From Hyphomicrobiales bacterium (GTDB lineage Bacteria > Pseudomonadota > Alphaproteobacteria > Rhizobiales > Rhizobiaceae), in the NCBI GenBank assembly GCA_900468805.1, contig UEIF01000066.1, forward strand, positions 1 to 33,527: a stretch of DNA of 33,527 nt. Direction: 5' to 3'. The notes under the pieces were generated by a model, which was not told the DNA's origin, did not search any database, and saw only the letters and a list, made by a program, of their open reading frames with translations. Both the position numbers and the translations under genes were made by a program. Shown here in pieces: positions 1 through 5,942 of the stretch (position 1 is the stretch's first letter; the number at the start of each line of letters is the position of its first letter).

Positions 1-93
1 GGCTCGGACAAGGGCGGCTCAGACAAGGGTGGCTCAGACAAGGGTGGCTCTGATAACGGCGGCTCCGACAAGGGCGGACACAAACCCGGCTGA
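1..93 (+). CDS. 3' end of a gene encoding GSDKG pentapeptide repeats (partial)
   Basis: Frame 1 is open from the window edge to TGA at 91-93 and encodes 30 residues. Five consecutive 15-nt units (1-75) read GSDKG, GSDKG, GSDKG, GSDNG and GSDKG, followed by the tail GHKPG. The units differ mostly at third codon positions, as expected of a translated repeat under selection. A terminator hairpin follows at 114-139, which supports this being a real gene end. The body of the protein lies outside the window, so no function can be given. A low-complexity Gly/Ser/Asp/Lys tail suggests a flexible, hydrophilic C-terminus. Confidence 0.6.
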   Translation, partial: GSDKGGSDKGGSDKGGSDNGGSDKGGHKPG

Positions 94-113
94 TCCGGCA
101 TCCTGAACCGGAG

Positions 114-139
114 GAAGGGCTTCAGAAGTGAAGCCCTTC
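114..139 (+). terminator. hairpin terminator after the GSDKG-repeat gene
   Basis: Ten-base perfect stem GAAGGGCTTC / GAAGCCCTTC around a 6-nt loop, 20 nt after the stop codon. The T-tract is weak (TTC interrupted). Its core GGGCTTC-A-N4-T-GAAGCCC is the same as in the stronger terminator at 445-469. Confidence 0.6.
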
Positions 140-259
140 TTCAATGGCGGTATCGGAAATGCGGCCCGGTGACGGTGACTTCTTGCCATCATCCAAAGGA
201 CGCATTCCCTTTCCTTCCTCATTCCTGTGCCTGCGTGCTGGCGCGAAGGAAGTCACGGG

Positions 260-469
260 AATCCAGGCATCGCGCCTCGGCGCGGTGATGGCTCAAATGT
301 ATTGCGTCGGAGTCATCTGCGCCCGAGGGGAGCGGGCGCGCTGGGTCTCCGTGAGATAACCCGGGCTGGGCCGGGAACACGGAGACGAGGGAGGAAAGGG
401 AGGCATAGCAGGATCGGTTCGAGCCGACATACGTAACCGAAACGGGGCTTCAGCGATGAAGCCCTTTTT
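260..469 (+). ncRNA. candidate structured small RNA ending in an intrinsic terminator
   Basis: This stretch has no convincing gene: the ORFs at 144-359 and 227-436 lack ribosome sites and known motifs. It contains a series of perfect local hairpins on the plus strand: CGCGC/GCGCG at 271-284; GCGCCCG/CGGGCGC at 319-325 and 333-339; GTCTCCGTG/CACGGAGAC at 345-353 and 378-386 with CCCGG/CCGGG nested inside (360-364, 371-375); TCGG/CCGA around a TTCGAG loop near 414-427; and a terminator with five T at 445-469. The run of stems closing on a terminator, between two protein genes, is what an sRNA gene or long leader looks like. The 5' end is not visible. It does not match tRNA, tmRNA, SRP RNA or RNase P motifs that I could recognise. 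Confidence 0.4.
445..469 (+). terminator. Rho-independent terminator of the candidate RNA
   Basis: Seven-base stem GGGCTTC / GAAGCCC with loop AGCGAT, followed directly by TTTTT (465-469). The orientation is plus, and no plausible protein gene lies directly upstream, so it most likely ends a non-coding transcript. Confidence 0.7.
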
Positions 470-714
470 CATGCCGTATGGGCAGCGCCACCATGGCCGC
501 TTTCGGCCCAGGCCGGGCACATGGCTGCCGCAAAATCAGGCCTGGAGGTGCTGACTTGTGCGAGAGGTTCGCAAGGCGGATTTCCCTTGAAAACCGTGAT
601 CCCGGTTTCGTCGTGGAACCTTGGAATCGTGCAAGGCTAACGTTCCGCGATCAGATCGCGGCCGATAGGTTTGGGGCGTTCGCTGCGCAGGACGATCGCT
701 GTCGTCACGGGGCC

Positions 715-1128
715 CTAGCGGGCAATCGAATCGACGATGCCTTCAAGGTCGGCCGGCGAGGGCACGATGACTTTAAGGTGGAAACAGTCCTCGCCCGTAA
801 GCCGCAACACCTCGATGATCTCCGGCATTTCGGAAAACTGCTTCAAACACGGTTTGATATGTTCGTGCGTCGTGCGCAGGCGGATCACCGCCATCATTCC
901 GAACCCGAGAGAGGCAGGGTCGACGACCGCCCTGTAGCCTGTGACGATGCCGCGTTCCTCAAGCCGCTTGAGCCGTTCCGAGGCGGCGGGCTGGGAGAGG
1001 CCGACCTTTCTGCCCAGCTCCGAAACGCTGATGCGTCCGTCATCCTGAAGAATTTCGATCATGGCGATATCTGTCGGATCAAGTGCGGTACGATTATCAG
1101 TGACCTTCGCCATCTGCCTTGAATCCAT
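715..1128 (-). CDS. Lrp/AsnC family regulator, C-terminus cut by an in-frame UAG
   Basis: A 137-residue DNA-binding regulator. Residues about 15-75 form the AsnC winged helix (LDPTDIAMIEILQDDGRIS, then LSQPAASERLKRLEERG) and the rest is the RAM ligand-sensing domain (VLRLTGEDCFHLKVIV). The start chosen is ATG at 1128, behind AGAAG; an internal ATG at 1113 is the alternative. The frame ends at TAG 715-717 after DSIAR, exactly where the family normally continues with an aromatic residue and GPVTT. The same frame goes on without the TAG as GPVTTAIVLRSERPKPIG and stops at 637-639, which would give the usual length of 163 residues. It therefore looks like a recent nonsense mutation (one base from a Trp, Tyr or Gln codon) or a sequencing error. 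It is divergent from the hydrolase at 1219. Confidence 0.8.
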   Translation of the reverse strand: MDSRQMAKVTDNRTALDPTDIAMIEILQDDGRISVSELGRKVGLSQPAASERLKRLEERGIVTGYRAVVDPASLGFGMMAVIRLRTTHEHIKPCLKQFSEMPEIIEVLRLTGEDCFHLKVIVPSPADLEGIVDSIAR

Positions 1129-1160
1129 CGGTTTGTGCTTCTCTTTTCCGATGAATGCCA

Positions 1161-1190
1161 ATTCTGTTTGCGCCTGTAAACGGCCAGAAT
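1161..1190. promoter_or_regulatory. candidate operator between the Lrp gene and the hydrolase
   Basis: An imperfect dyad sits in the 90-nt divergent gap: ATTCTG (1161-1166) with CAGAAT (1185-1190), with GTTT/AAAC nested inside. The position fits an Lrp-family site controlling one or both genes. Binding is inferred only. Confidence 0.35.
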
Positions 1191-1218
1191 GAGCCGAACG
1201 CAACGAAGAGGTTAAGCG

Positions 1219-1746
1219 GTGAGCGAATTCATTCATCTGCCTGGCATTGGCAATTCCGGAAATACCCATTGGCAAACCCGCTGGGAGGAGGCTGACACGT
1301 CCATCCGTCGCTTCTCGCCGGCAAGCTGGGATGCGCCTGATCTTTCCGATTGGATCGCGGCGCTGGAACGGGTCGTGCGGTCTGCCGCAACCCCGCCCGT
1401 TCTGGTCGCCCACAGTCTTGCATGCCTGCTTGTCGCGCATTGGCAAAAGGTATCGGACGCGCCAGCCAGGGGTGCATTTCTGGTGGCCGTGCCCGATCCT
1501 TCCTCGGCGGCATTCCCCGCAAAGGCGGCGGGCTTTGCAGCCGTGCCGCAGGAACGGTTTCGTTTTCCATCCCTGATCGTGGCAAGCACCGACGATCCCT
1601 ACGGCTCGCTCCCCTATGCCGAGATGCGGGCGGCCCAATGGGGAAGCGACCTCGAAATCATCGGCGCCTTCGGCCATATCAACGGGCAGAGCGGCCTGGA
1701 GGACTGGCCCGAGGGGCGGGGATTGCTGAGAGTGTTCGCAGCCTGA
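1219..1746 (+). CDS. RBBP9/YdeN-family serine alpha/beta hydrolase
   Basis: A 175-residue cytoplasmic hydrolase starting at GTG 1219 behind GAAGAGG. It has the short-form alpha/beta hydrolase layout of the RBBP9/YdeN family: N-terminal strand and oxyanion loop (LPGIGNSGNTHWQ), nucleophile elbow VAHSL with Ser66, acid Asp125/126 in STDDPYG, and His153 in FGHING. Length and motif spacing match the family, whose members are esterase-like with mostly unknown physiological substrates. It is divergently transcribed from the Lrp-type regulator, which is the likeliest controller. A perfect-stem terminator follows at 1756-1789, so it is probably monocistronic. Confidence 0.85.
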   Translation: MSEFIHLPGIGNSGNTHWQTRWEEADTSIRRFSPASWDAPDLSDWIAALERVVRSAATPPVLVAHSLACLLVAHWQKVSDAPARGAFLVAVPDPSSAAFPAKAAGFAAVPQERFRFPSLIVASTDDPYGSLPYAEMRAAQWGSDLEIIGAFGHINGQSGLEDWPEGRGLLRVFAA

Positions 1747-1755
1747 CGCAGATCT

Positions 1756-1789
1756 CCCGGCTTTGGCCGCGTCCGAAAGCCGGGATTTT
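1756..1789 (+). terminator. intrinsic terminator after the hydrolase gene
   Basis: Nine-base perfect stem CCCGGCTTT / AAAGCCGGG with an 11-nt loop, followed by ATTTTC, 10 nt after the stop codon of the hydrolase. Confidence 0.75.
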
Positions 1790-1858
1790 CGCCGCGACAT
1801 TCTCTACTCTTCCAGGGAGCGACGGACAGGAGGCTCGATATTTTGACGACGGGCGCCG

Positions 1859-2146
1859 TCAATCCCGGTCACCATTTCTGAGGAATTGCCACTCGATCCC
1901 GGTAATCCGCGTCGGCTTGACGAGGTGCATGCGCGCCTGCAACAGCCGCAGCGTCGGAACAAGCTTTCGAGGGTCCGCAATCCCAGCGGGGACGGGCCTG
2001 CCCATCTCCCTGTAATGCGACTCCATTTCTTCCCTGAAGTCTCTGATATCGAAGCTGTCCACGCCTGCGTTGAACCAGTCAAACAGGATGACATCGCATA
2101 CAATATCGAGGCTGTTCGGGTCGTCGGCATCGGGCAAGGGCGGCAT
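1859..2146 (-). CDS. small hypothetical protein
   Basis: A 95-residue product if it starts at ATG 2146, which has AAAAGG seven bases upstream; an in-frame ATG at 2173 would add nine residues. The sequence is acidic, without a signal peptide or membrane segment (DADDPNSLDIVCDVILF, then FDIRDFREEMESHYREMGRP). I do not recognise the family. Just upstream on the same strand is another small open frame (2079-2288, 69 codons) with a good GGAGGG site but overlapping this one in another frame. One frameshifted ancestral gene is possible. Both lie downstream, on the same strand, of a terminase remnant at 2509, so a decayed prophage origin is an option. Confidence 0.45.
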   Translation of the reverse strand: MPPLPDADDPNSLDIVCDVILFDWFNAGVDSFDIRDFREEMESHYREMGRPVPAGIADPRKLVPTLRLLQARMHLVKPTRITGIEWQFLRNGDRD

Positions 2147-2508
2147 TGGCGGACCTTTTAAGATGGAGTTCATCCTTAAGTCCCCCCTGAGGCAGTGTTC
2201 CCCAACGCAGTTTCGTCAGATGGCCGGCGAAACTGTGGGGCTCGCCACCCAGCACAAAGACGAGCCCCAGCCCCGGTGTTTTTGTCATCTAAGCCCTCCA
2301 CCGCGACATCACGAGTAGACCCCCGCGCCTGAAGCGCAGCAATTCGACCAGTGGGATTAGCTCGGCAGTTGGCGGCAGGGGAATCCAGCTTCTGCGGGAT
2401 TTTTTACGCCTGGAGCCCGGAATATACCTGTGGATAAAATCGGACCGGTTCATTGTGATTAGCCTGATGCGAGCACCGGTCTAATCCTTGGGCACCGATG
2501 CCGCCCGT
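2147..2508 (-). other. region without a confident gene; possible small or decayed ORFs
   Basis: Two minus-strand frames abut here: 2289-2453 (54 codons, basic, no clear ribosome site), whose TAG is directly followed by the ATG of 2079-2288 (good GGAGGG site). Neither resembles a family I know. A hairpin GGGGCTCG/CGAGCCCC lies at 2237-2244 and 2261-2268. The rest shows nothing recognisable. Given the terminase remnant just beyond, this may be decaying phage DNA. Confidence 0.3.
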
Positions 2509-2550
2509 CTACCCATAGGGATCATAATCCACCGCTGCCGTCACCCTTGT
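2509..2550 (-). pseudogene. remnant of a phage terminase large-subunit 3' end
   Basis: Plus-strand bases 2509-2547 match 5943-5981 at 34 of 39 positions by my count. That second stretch is the end of the intact terminase gene, including its TAG. Read on the minus strand the remnant gives TAAVDYDPYG then stop, against KAAVEYDVYG then stop. The frame further upstream only weakly resembles the terminase (SF against TF near the same place) and no Walker or nuclease motifs are present. It is a dead fragment of a second, related terminase gene, or a duplicated 3' end. Confidence 0.6.
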
Positions 2551-2724
2551 CGTCGTGCGGTTGCAAATCGCTGAAAAGCTCCTCGCGAATGACCGCAAAT
2601 GTCTCGAACGGGCCGTAAATGCTTGGGGCTGCGCATTTGCTGCTTCTCCCGCGGACTTCTAAAACTGGTTGCATTATTCGAGGCGAAGACGATAGGAATT
2701 ATTCTGCTGTTTCTGGAAACTTCG

Positions 2725-4038
2725 ATGACTTTTCGCTCCGCCATCCTGCCTGTTTGTTATTTTGTCACCGCACTCCTTCTTCTTCCGCTGGTTGTGATCA
2801 CGCCAACGGCAGCGAACCAGCCGGTTGCCGAAGAGCGACCGATGAATTTCGCTCTCGTCCGGAACGGCAATTGCAGCGAAACCTGCATAGAGTGGATATC
2901 TGCCGAAGGCTGGATAACGCCCGACGCGCCCAGGCGATTGAAGAAGCTGCTGAGGAGCCTCAAGGGCCAAAAGCTTCCCGTCGTCTTTCAGTCTTTTGGC
3001 GGAGACGTAAACGCCGCGATCTCGATTGGGCGCATGATCCGGGCAGCCGGTCTCGAAACGGCCGTGGGCAGGACACGGTTGAACGACTGCCCGATGTTGG
3101 ATCCGCGCTGCGTGGAAAAGCTTGTCCTTGGCGGGTGGTCGCAGGGCGAAGTTCGTGCTGGAGGAGCGTACTGTTTTTCGACGTGCCCGCTGGCTCTGGC
3201 GGGAGGCACCGTCCGCGCTACGGCCGTGGGTGCCTCCATTGGCCTCAATCAGATAGCGAACGGAAGAAGGAAACTCAGCCGTGCGGAGGCGGCAAGGCGG
3301 AACCTCGATGAGATATCGACGGTGCCCGATCCGGCGCTGAAGAGGATGCTCTCCGCCTATCTGCACGAGATGGGTGTCAGCAGTCAGGACGTTTTTGCCA
3401 TGATGGGATTGGCCACGCCTGCCGGGCTCTACCACGTGCAGGACGCCGAAGCGCTGAAAACAGCCATCGTTACCAAAGTCTACTCGGTCTCCGATGAGCC
3501 GGGGGCGGTCAGAGGCAAAAACGTTGCCAAGGCATCGATGCAGGCAGGCGGGGAACCCGACGACGCGTTTGACATGAAGAAGCCGGACAACATGTGTCAC
3601 ATCGTCAATCGAGCCTATATCAGGACCAGAAAGACTGACATCTACAGCGAGACAATCAGCTATGTGGAGCCAACCGGTCTCGTTCCGTTCTTGGAAGGGC
3701 GAATGACTAAGTCGGGAGCTTTTGAGAAAAACGGAAGCGATTTGAAATGGACTGCGGCGACTGCTCCAGAGGCTGTGGAAGACTATCCCAGGTACACGTC
3801 CTGTACCTACGTCGACAACAGTGAAGGGCCGCACTTTCGCGCGTATTGGCACAACCGCGATCCAAGTAGCGTCGCCAGCGCCGAGGTTTGGCTCACTCCC
3901 GACGCCCAGAGGCTAAGCAAGGTCATTCGACGCTTTGCCAGCGATCATCCTAAGCTTCCATCCAAGACGTTATCAGCAACCATGGACTACGACGCCACTC
4001 GTGTGGTCGCTCCTCCCGCCGAGGACATCCAGCAGTAG
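2725..4038 (+). CDS. exported ClpP/crotonase-fold-like protein (COG3904-like)
   Basis: A 437-residue protein if it starts at ATG 2725 (GGAAA upstream). The frame is open further upstream, but only this start gives a clean signal peptide (hydrophobic residues about 8-28, ending near TAANQ). Residues about 55-185 resemble periplasmic ClpP-like proteins: a strand-turn with SFGGDVNAAISIGRMIR (Ser90), then YCFSTCPLALAGG with candidate nucleophile Ser152, then GASIGLNQI. In relatives I know this last motif has His where Asn175 stands, so the triad may be incomplete. The C-terminal half (about 250-437) has several Cys and Trp residues and no family I recognise. It is single, on the plus strand, between a terminase remnant and the DMT gene. 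Substrate and role are unknown. Confidence 0.7.
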   Translation: MTFRSAILPVCYFVTALLLLPLVVITPTAANQPVAEERPMNFALVRNGNCSETCIEWISAEGWITPDAPRRLKKLLRSLKGQKLPVVFQSFGGDVNAAISIGRMIRAAGLETAVGRTRLNDCPMLDPRCVEKLVLGGWSQGEVRAGGAYCFSTCPLALAGGTVRATAVGASIGLNQIANGRRKLSRAEAARRNLDEISTVPDPALKRMLSAYLHEMGVSSQDVFAMMGLATPAGLYHVQDAEALKTAIVTKVYSVSDEPGAVRGKNVAKASMQAGGEPDDAFDMKKPDNMCHIVNRAYIRTRKTDIYSETISYVEPTGLVPFLEGRMTKSGAFEKNGSDLKWTAATAPEAVEDYPRYTSCTYVDNSEGPHFRAYWHNRDPSSVASAEVWLTPDAQRLSKVIRRFASDHPKLPSKTLSATMDYDATRVVAPPAEDIQQ

Positions 4039-4136
4039 GAGGGTCCGAGAGAACGCGTGCAAAGGCCGATAAGCGAGTGGATGACCATCATCGTTGCGTT
4101 GTGAAGGCGGCTATCGGCCCAAACCGGTGATTGGCC

Positions 4137-4249
4137 GTCGCAAAAATCCGCCGCGAAACTCCAACTTTTGCGACAAAGTTTTGTGGCGAGAATCCTCGAA
4201 CGTTTTCAGGAAAGACCGGAGTGTCGCAAAAGTCAGGATTTCCGCGACA
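4137..4249. repeat. cluster of GTCGCAAAA motifs in alternating orientation (left flank of the DMT/Lrp pair)
   Basis: The intergenic stretch carries GTCGCAAAA at 4137, its reverse complement within ACTTTTGCGACA (4164-4175), and again within TGTCGCAAAAGT (4222-4233). The last two form a perfect 12-bp inverted repeat. TGTCGC/GCGACA arms also close 4222-4249. Related motifs in the opposite orientation lie on the other side of the DMT/Lrp pair (5786-5835). The stretch could be a regulatory cluster, a transcription-end structure or the relic of a small mobile element. Confidence 0.55.
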
Positions 4250-4251
4250 GG

Positions 4252-5145
4252 TCACGACCTCTGCAATGCGGGAAGGATCATGCCCGCCGTCATGATGGTG
4301 ATGGCCAGAAGCTGGGCCGGGGCGGGAATCTCCCCCAGCACGATCATGCCGGTCAGGGCTGTGGCGACCGGCACGCAGGGCATGAACAGCGATGCAATCT
4401 GTGGTCCCAACCGCCTGACAGCGTAGGTATAGAGAAACATCGCCGCCGCGCCGGCGAGGAAGCCCTGTATCACAATCTGCGCGCCGATTTCCGCTGCTGA
4501 TGCCGCGTTCAGGCCGCTCGTTGCAAAGATATGCAGGAATGGGAGCAGCAGGCAGGACAGCAGCACGATTGCCGCCGTGGCTGTAACGGGATCGACAGCC
4601 CATCGCCGCACAAGGACGGCATAGGCAGAGAACATGATGCCCGATCCGCTGAACAACAGATCACCGGACAGGGTGTCGCCAATTTCGATCCCCGAATGAA
4701 GGACGAAGATCAGCAACCCCACGATAGTCGCAGCGATCCCCACCAGTCGTGCATTTGAAACCCCATCTTTGAAAACGATCCGGGAAAGCACAAACGAGAA
4801 GAAGACGATCGAGGCCGGGCAAAGGGCGGCAGCGTGGGCGGCGGGTGCGTAGCTCAGGCCCCAATTGATGATGAGCGGATAGGGCAGCCCCACAAGGAGG
4901 GTCAGGATTGAAGCCCGCCGCCAGCCGAGAGCTTTCAACTTCGCAAGGCCGGTTCTCCAGATGATCGGGAGGAAGATCACGCCGGCACCCGCAAAACGCA
5001 GGCTGGCTATGTCCGAGGCTGTCAGATGCTCCCTCAAGCTGAACCGCGCAGCGACGAATTGTATGGCGGTGATGATGACCATCATCAATCCCGCGATGAT
5101 GGCAAGCTTTGTGTTACGGCTCTCCGGCTCGGCCGCTGGTCGCAT
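4252..5145 (-). CDS. EamA/DMT-superfamily transporter
   Basis: A 297-residue inner-membrane protein with about ten hydrophobic helices arranged as two EamA repeats, as in drug/metabolite exporters. Visible markers include LRFAGAGVIFLPIIW in the first half and LYTYAVRRLGPQIASLFMPCVPVATALTG in the second. ATG 5145 is chosen because GGAGG lies five bases upstream; a longer frame to 5220 has no such site. It is divergent from an Lrp/AsnC regulator at 5304. Such pairs often control export of amino acids or analogues, so an amino-acid-like substrate is a reasonable inference but is not shown by the sequence. Confidence 0.88.
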   Translation of the reverse strand: MRPAAEPESRNTKLAIIAGLMMVIITAIQFVAARFSLREHLTASDIASLRFAGAGVIFLPIIWRTGLAKLKALGWRRASILTLLVGLPYPLIINWGLSYAPAAHAAALCPASIVFFSFVLSRIVFKDGVSNARLVGIAATIVGLLIFVLHSGIEIGDTLSGDLLFSGSGIMFSAYAVLVRRWAVDPVTATAAIVLLSCLLLPFLHIFATSGLNAASAAEIGAQIVIQGFLAGAAAMFLYTYAVRRLGPQIASLFMPCVPVATALTGMIVLGEIPAPAQLLAITIMTAGMILPALQRS

Positions 5146-5267
5146 TTGATCCTCCATCGGAACGTTGATTCGGGCGTGTGGAGGATTGCTTTCATTCGAC
5201 CCCATGCCTTGCGAAAGCACAGGTTATTGTGGAATCTGGCGCTATGAAATATGCTCAATTGCGGACG

Positions 5268-5288
5268 TTTGAGTGAATATCACACAAA
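5268..5288. promoter_or_regulatory. Lrp-type operator dyad
   Basis: A 21-bp near-perfect palindrome, TTTGAGTGA-ATA-TCACACAAA, in which 8 of 9 arm positions are symmetric. It ends 15 bases before the GTG of the Lrp/AsnC gene and about 120 bases from the DMT start. It is well placed for autoregulation and for control of the divergent exporter. Confidence 0.6.
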
Positions 5289-5303
5289 TTATGGGCCAAA
5301 AGC

Positions 5304-5777
5304 GTGAATGATGAAATGATCGATCTTGATAGCGTAGATCGAAGTCTCCTTCGCCTGCTTCAGGAGGATGGCCGCCGGACGACCCTCGATCTGGCACGGC
5401 GGGTAGGACTATCCCCGACCGGCACCAGCCAGCGTGTCAAACGTCTTTTCCGGGAAGGCTTCATCACGGCGGTCAGAGCTGTTCTCGACCCGCAAAAGAT
5501 CGGTCGCGGAACGCTGGTCTTCATTCAGGTTCGGCTCGATCAGACAGCCCCTCACGTCTTCGACCGCTTTGCCGAGGCGGTGGCGAAAGCCCCGGAGGTT
5601 CTGGAATGCCATATGGTCGTCGGCGGCTTCGATTATCTGGTGAAGGCGAGGATAGCCGACATGTCTCTGTTTCAGGACTTCCTGCAACGGGTGATCCTTC
5701 CGCTACCCGGCGTGAGAGAGACACATACCTATGCTTCCGTTGCTGATGTGAAGCCAGATACCATGTTGCCTGTTTGA
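5304..5777 (+). CDS. Lrp/AsnC family transcriptional regulator
   Basis: A 157-residue regulator: winged helix-turn-helix at about 8-65 (LDSVDRSLLRLLQEDGRRT, LSPTGTSQRVKRLFREG) and RAM/AsnC effector domain at about 70-150 (VLECHMVVGGFDYLVKARI, LPGVRETHTYASV). It has a full C-terminus, unlike the truncated paralogue at 715. The start is GTG 5304; ATG 5316 is an alternative, and neither has a strong ribosome site. It is divergent from the DMT exporter with a palindrome between them, so it probably senses an amino acid and regulates itself and the exporter. It shares only family-level similarity with the 715-1128 regulator. Confidence 0.9.
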   Translation: MNDEMIDLDSVDRSLLRLLQEDGRRTTLDLARRVGLSPTGTSQRVKRLFREGFITAVRAVLDPQKIGRGTLVFIQVRLDQTAPHVFDRFAEAVAKAPEVLECHMVVGGFDYLVKARIADMSLFQDFLQRVILPLPGVRETHTYASVADVKPDTMLPV

Positions 5778-5778
5778 C

Positions 5779-5835
5779 CCGTTATTGTCGCGGAAGTCCC
5801 GATTAGGCGACACTTGTTTTCCTGACTTTTGCAAC
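5779..5835. repeat. right-flank motif block, inverted relative to 4222-4249
   Basis: It starts right after the Lrp stop codon. TGTCGCGGAA (5786-5795) is the reverse complement of TTCCGCGACA at 4240-4249, and TCCTGACTTTTGC (5820-5832) is the reverse complement of GCAAAAGTCAGGA in the left flank. CCGTTATTGTCGCG (5779-5792) recurs exactly at 21541-21554, so part of it is a dispersed motif. Confidence 0.5.
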
Positions 5836-5942
5836 CTCGCAGAACAGACGGTTTTGCGATGCCGGCAATGCCTGCTGTCGGCGCCAAGCGGCCATGATAT
5901 CCTGTCGCACCTGCTGCCGAATTCCGCAAATCCGCTACGCAC

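Noticed and set aside
408..432. A tRNA or tmRNA, because of GGTTCGA near 415
   Set aside because: Only a T-loop-like hairpin is present. No acceptor stem, anticodon arm or CCA end can be built around it.
144..436. Open frames at 144-359 and 227-436 as small genes
   Set aside because: They start right after a terminator or inside hairpins, have no ribosome site and no family features. The region fits a structured RNA better.
2079..2453. Two small minus-strand frames (2079-2288 and 2289-2453) as confident genes
   Set aside because: One has a good ribosome site but a large out-of-frame overlap with the 1859-2146 gene; the other has no site. Kept only as possible decayed phage ORFs.
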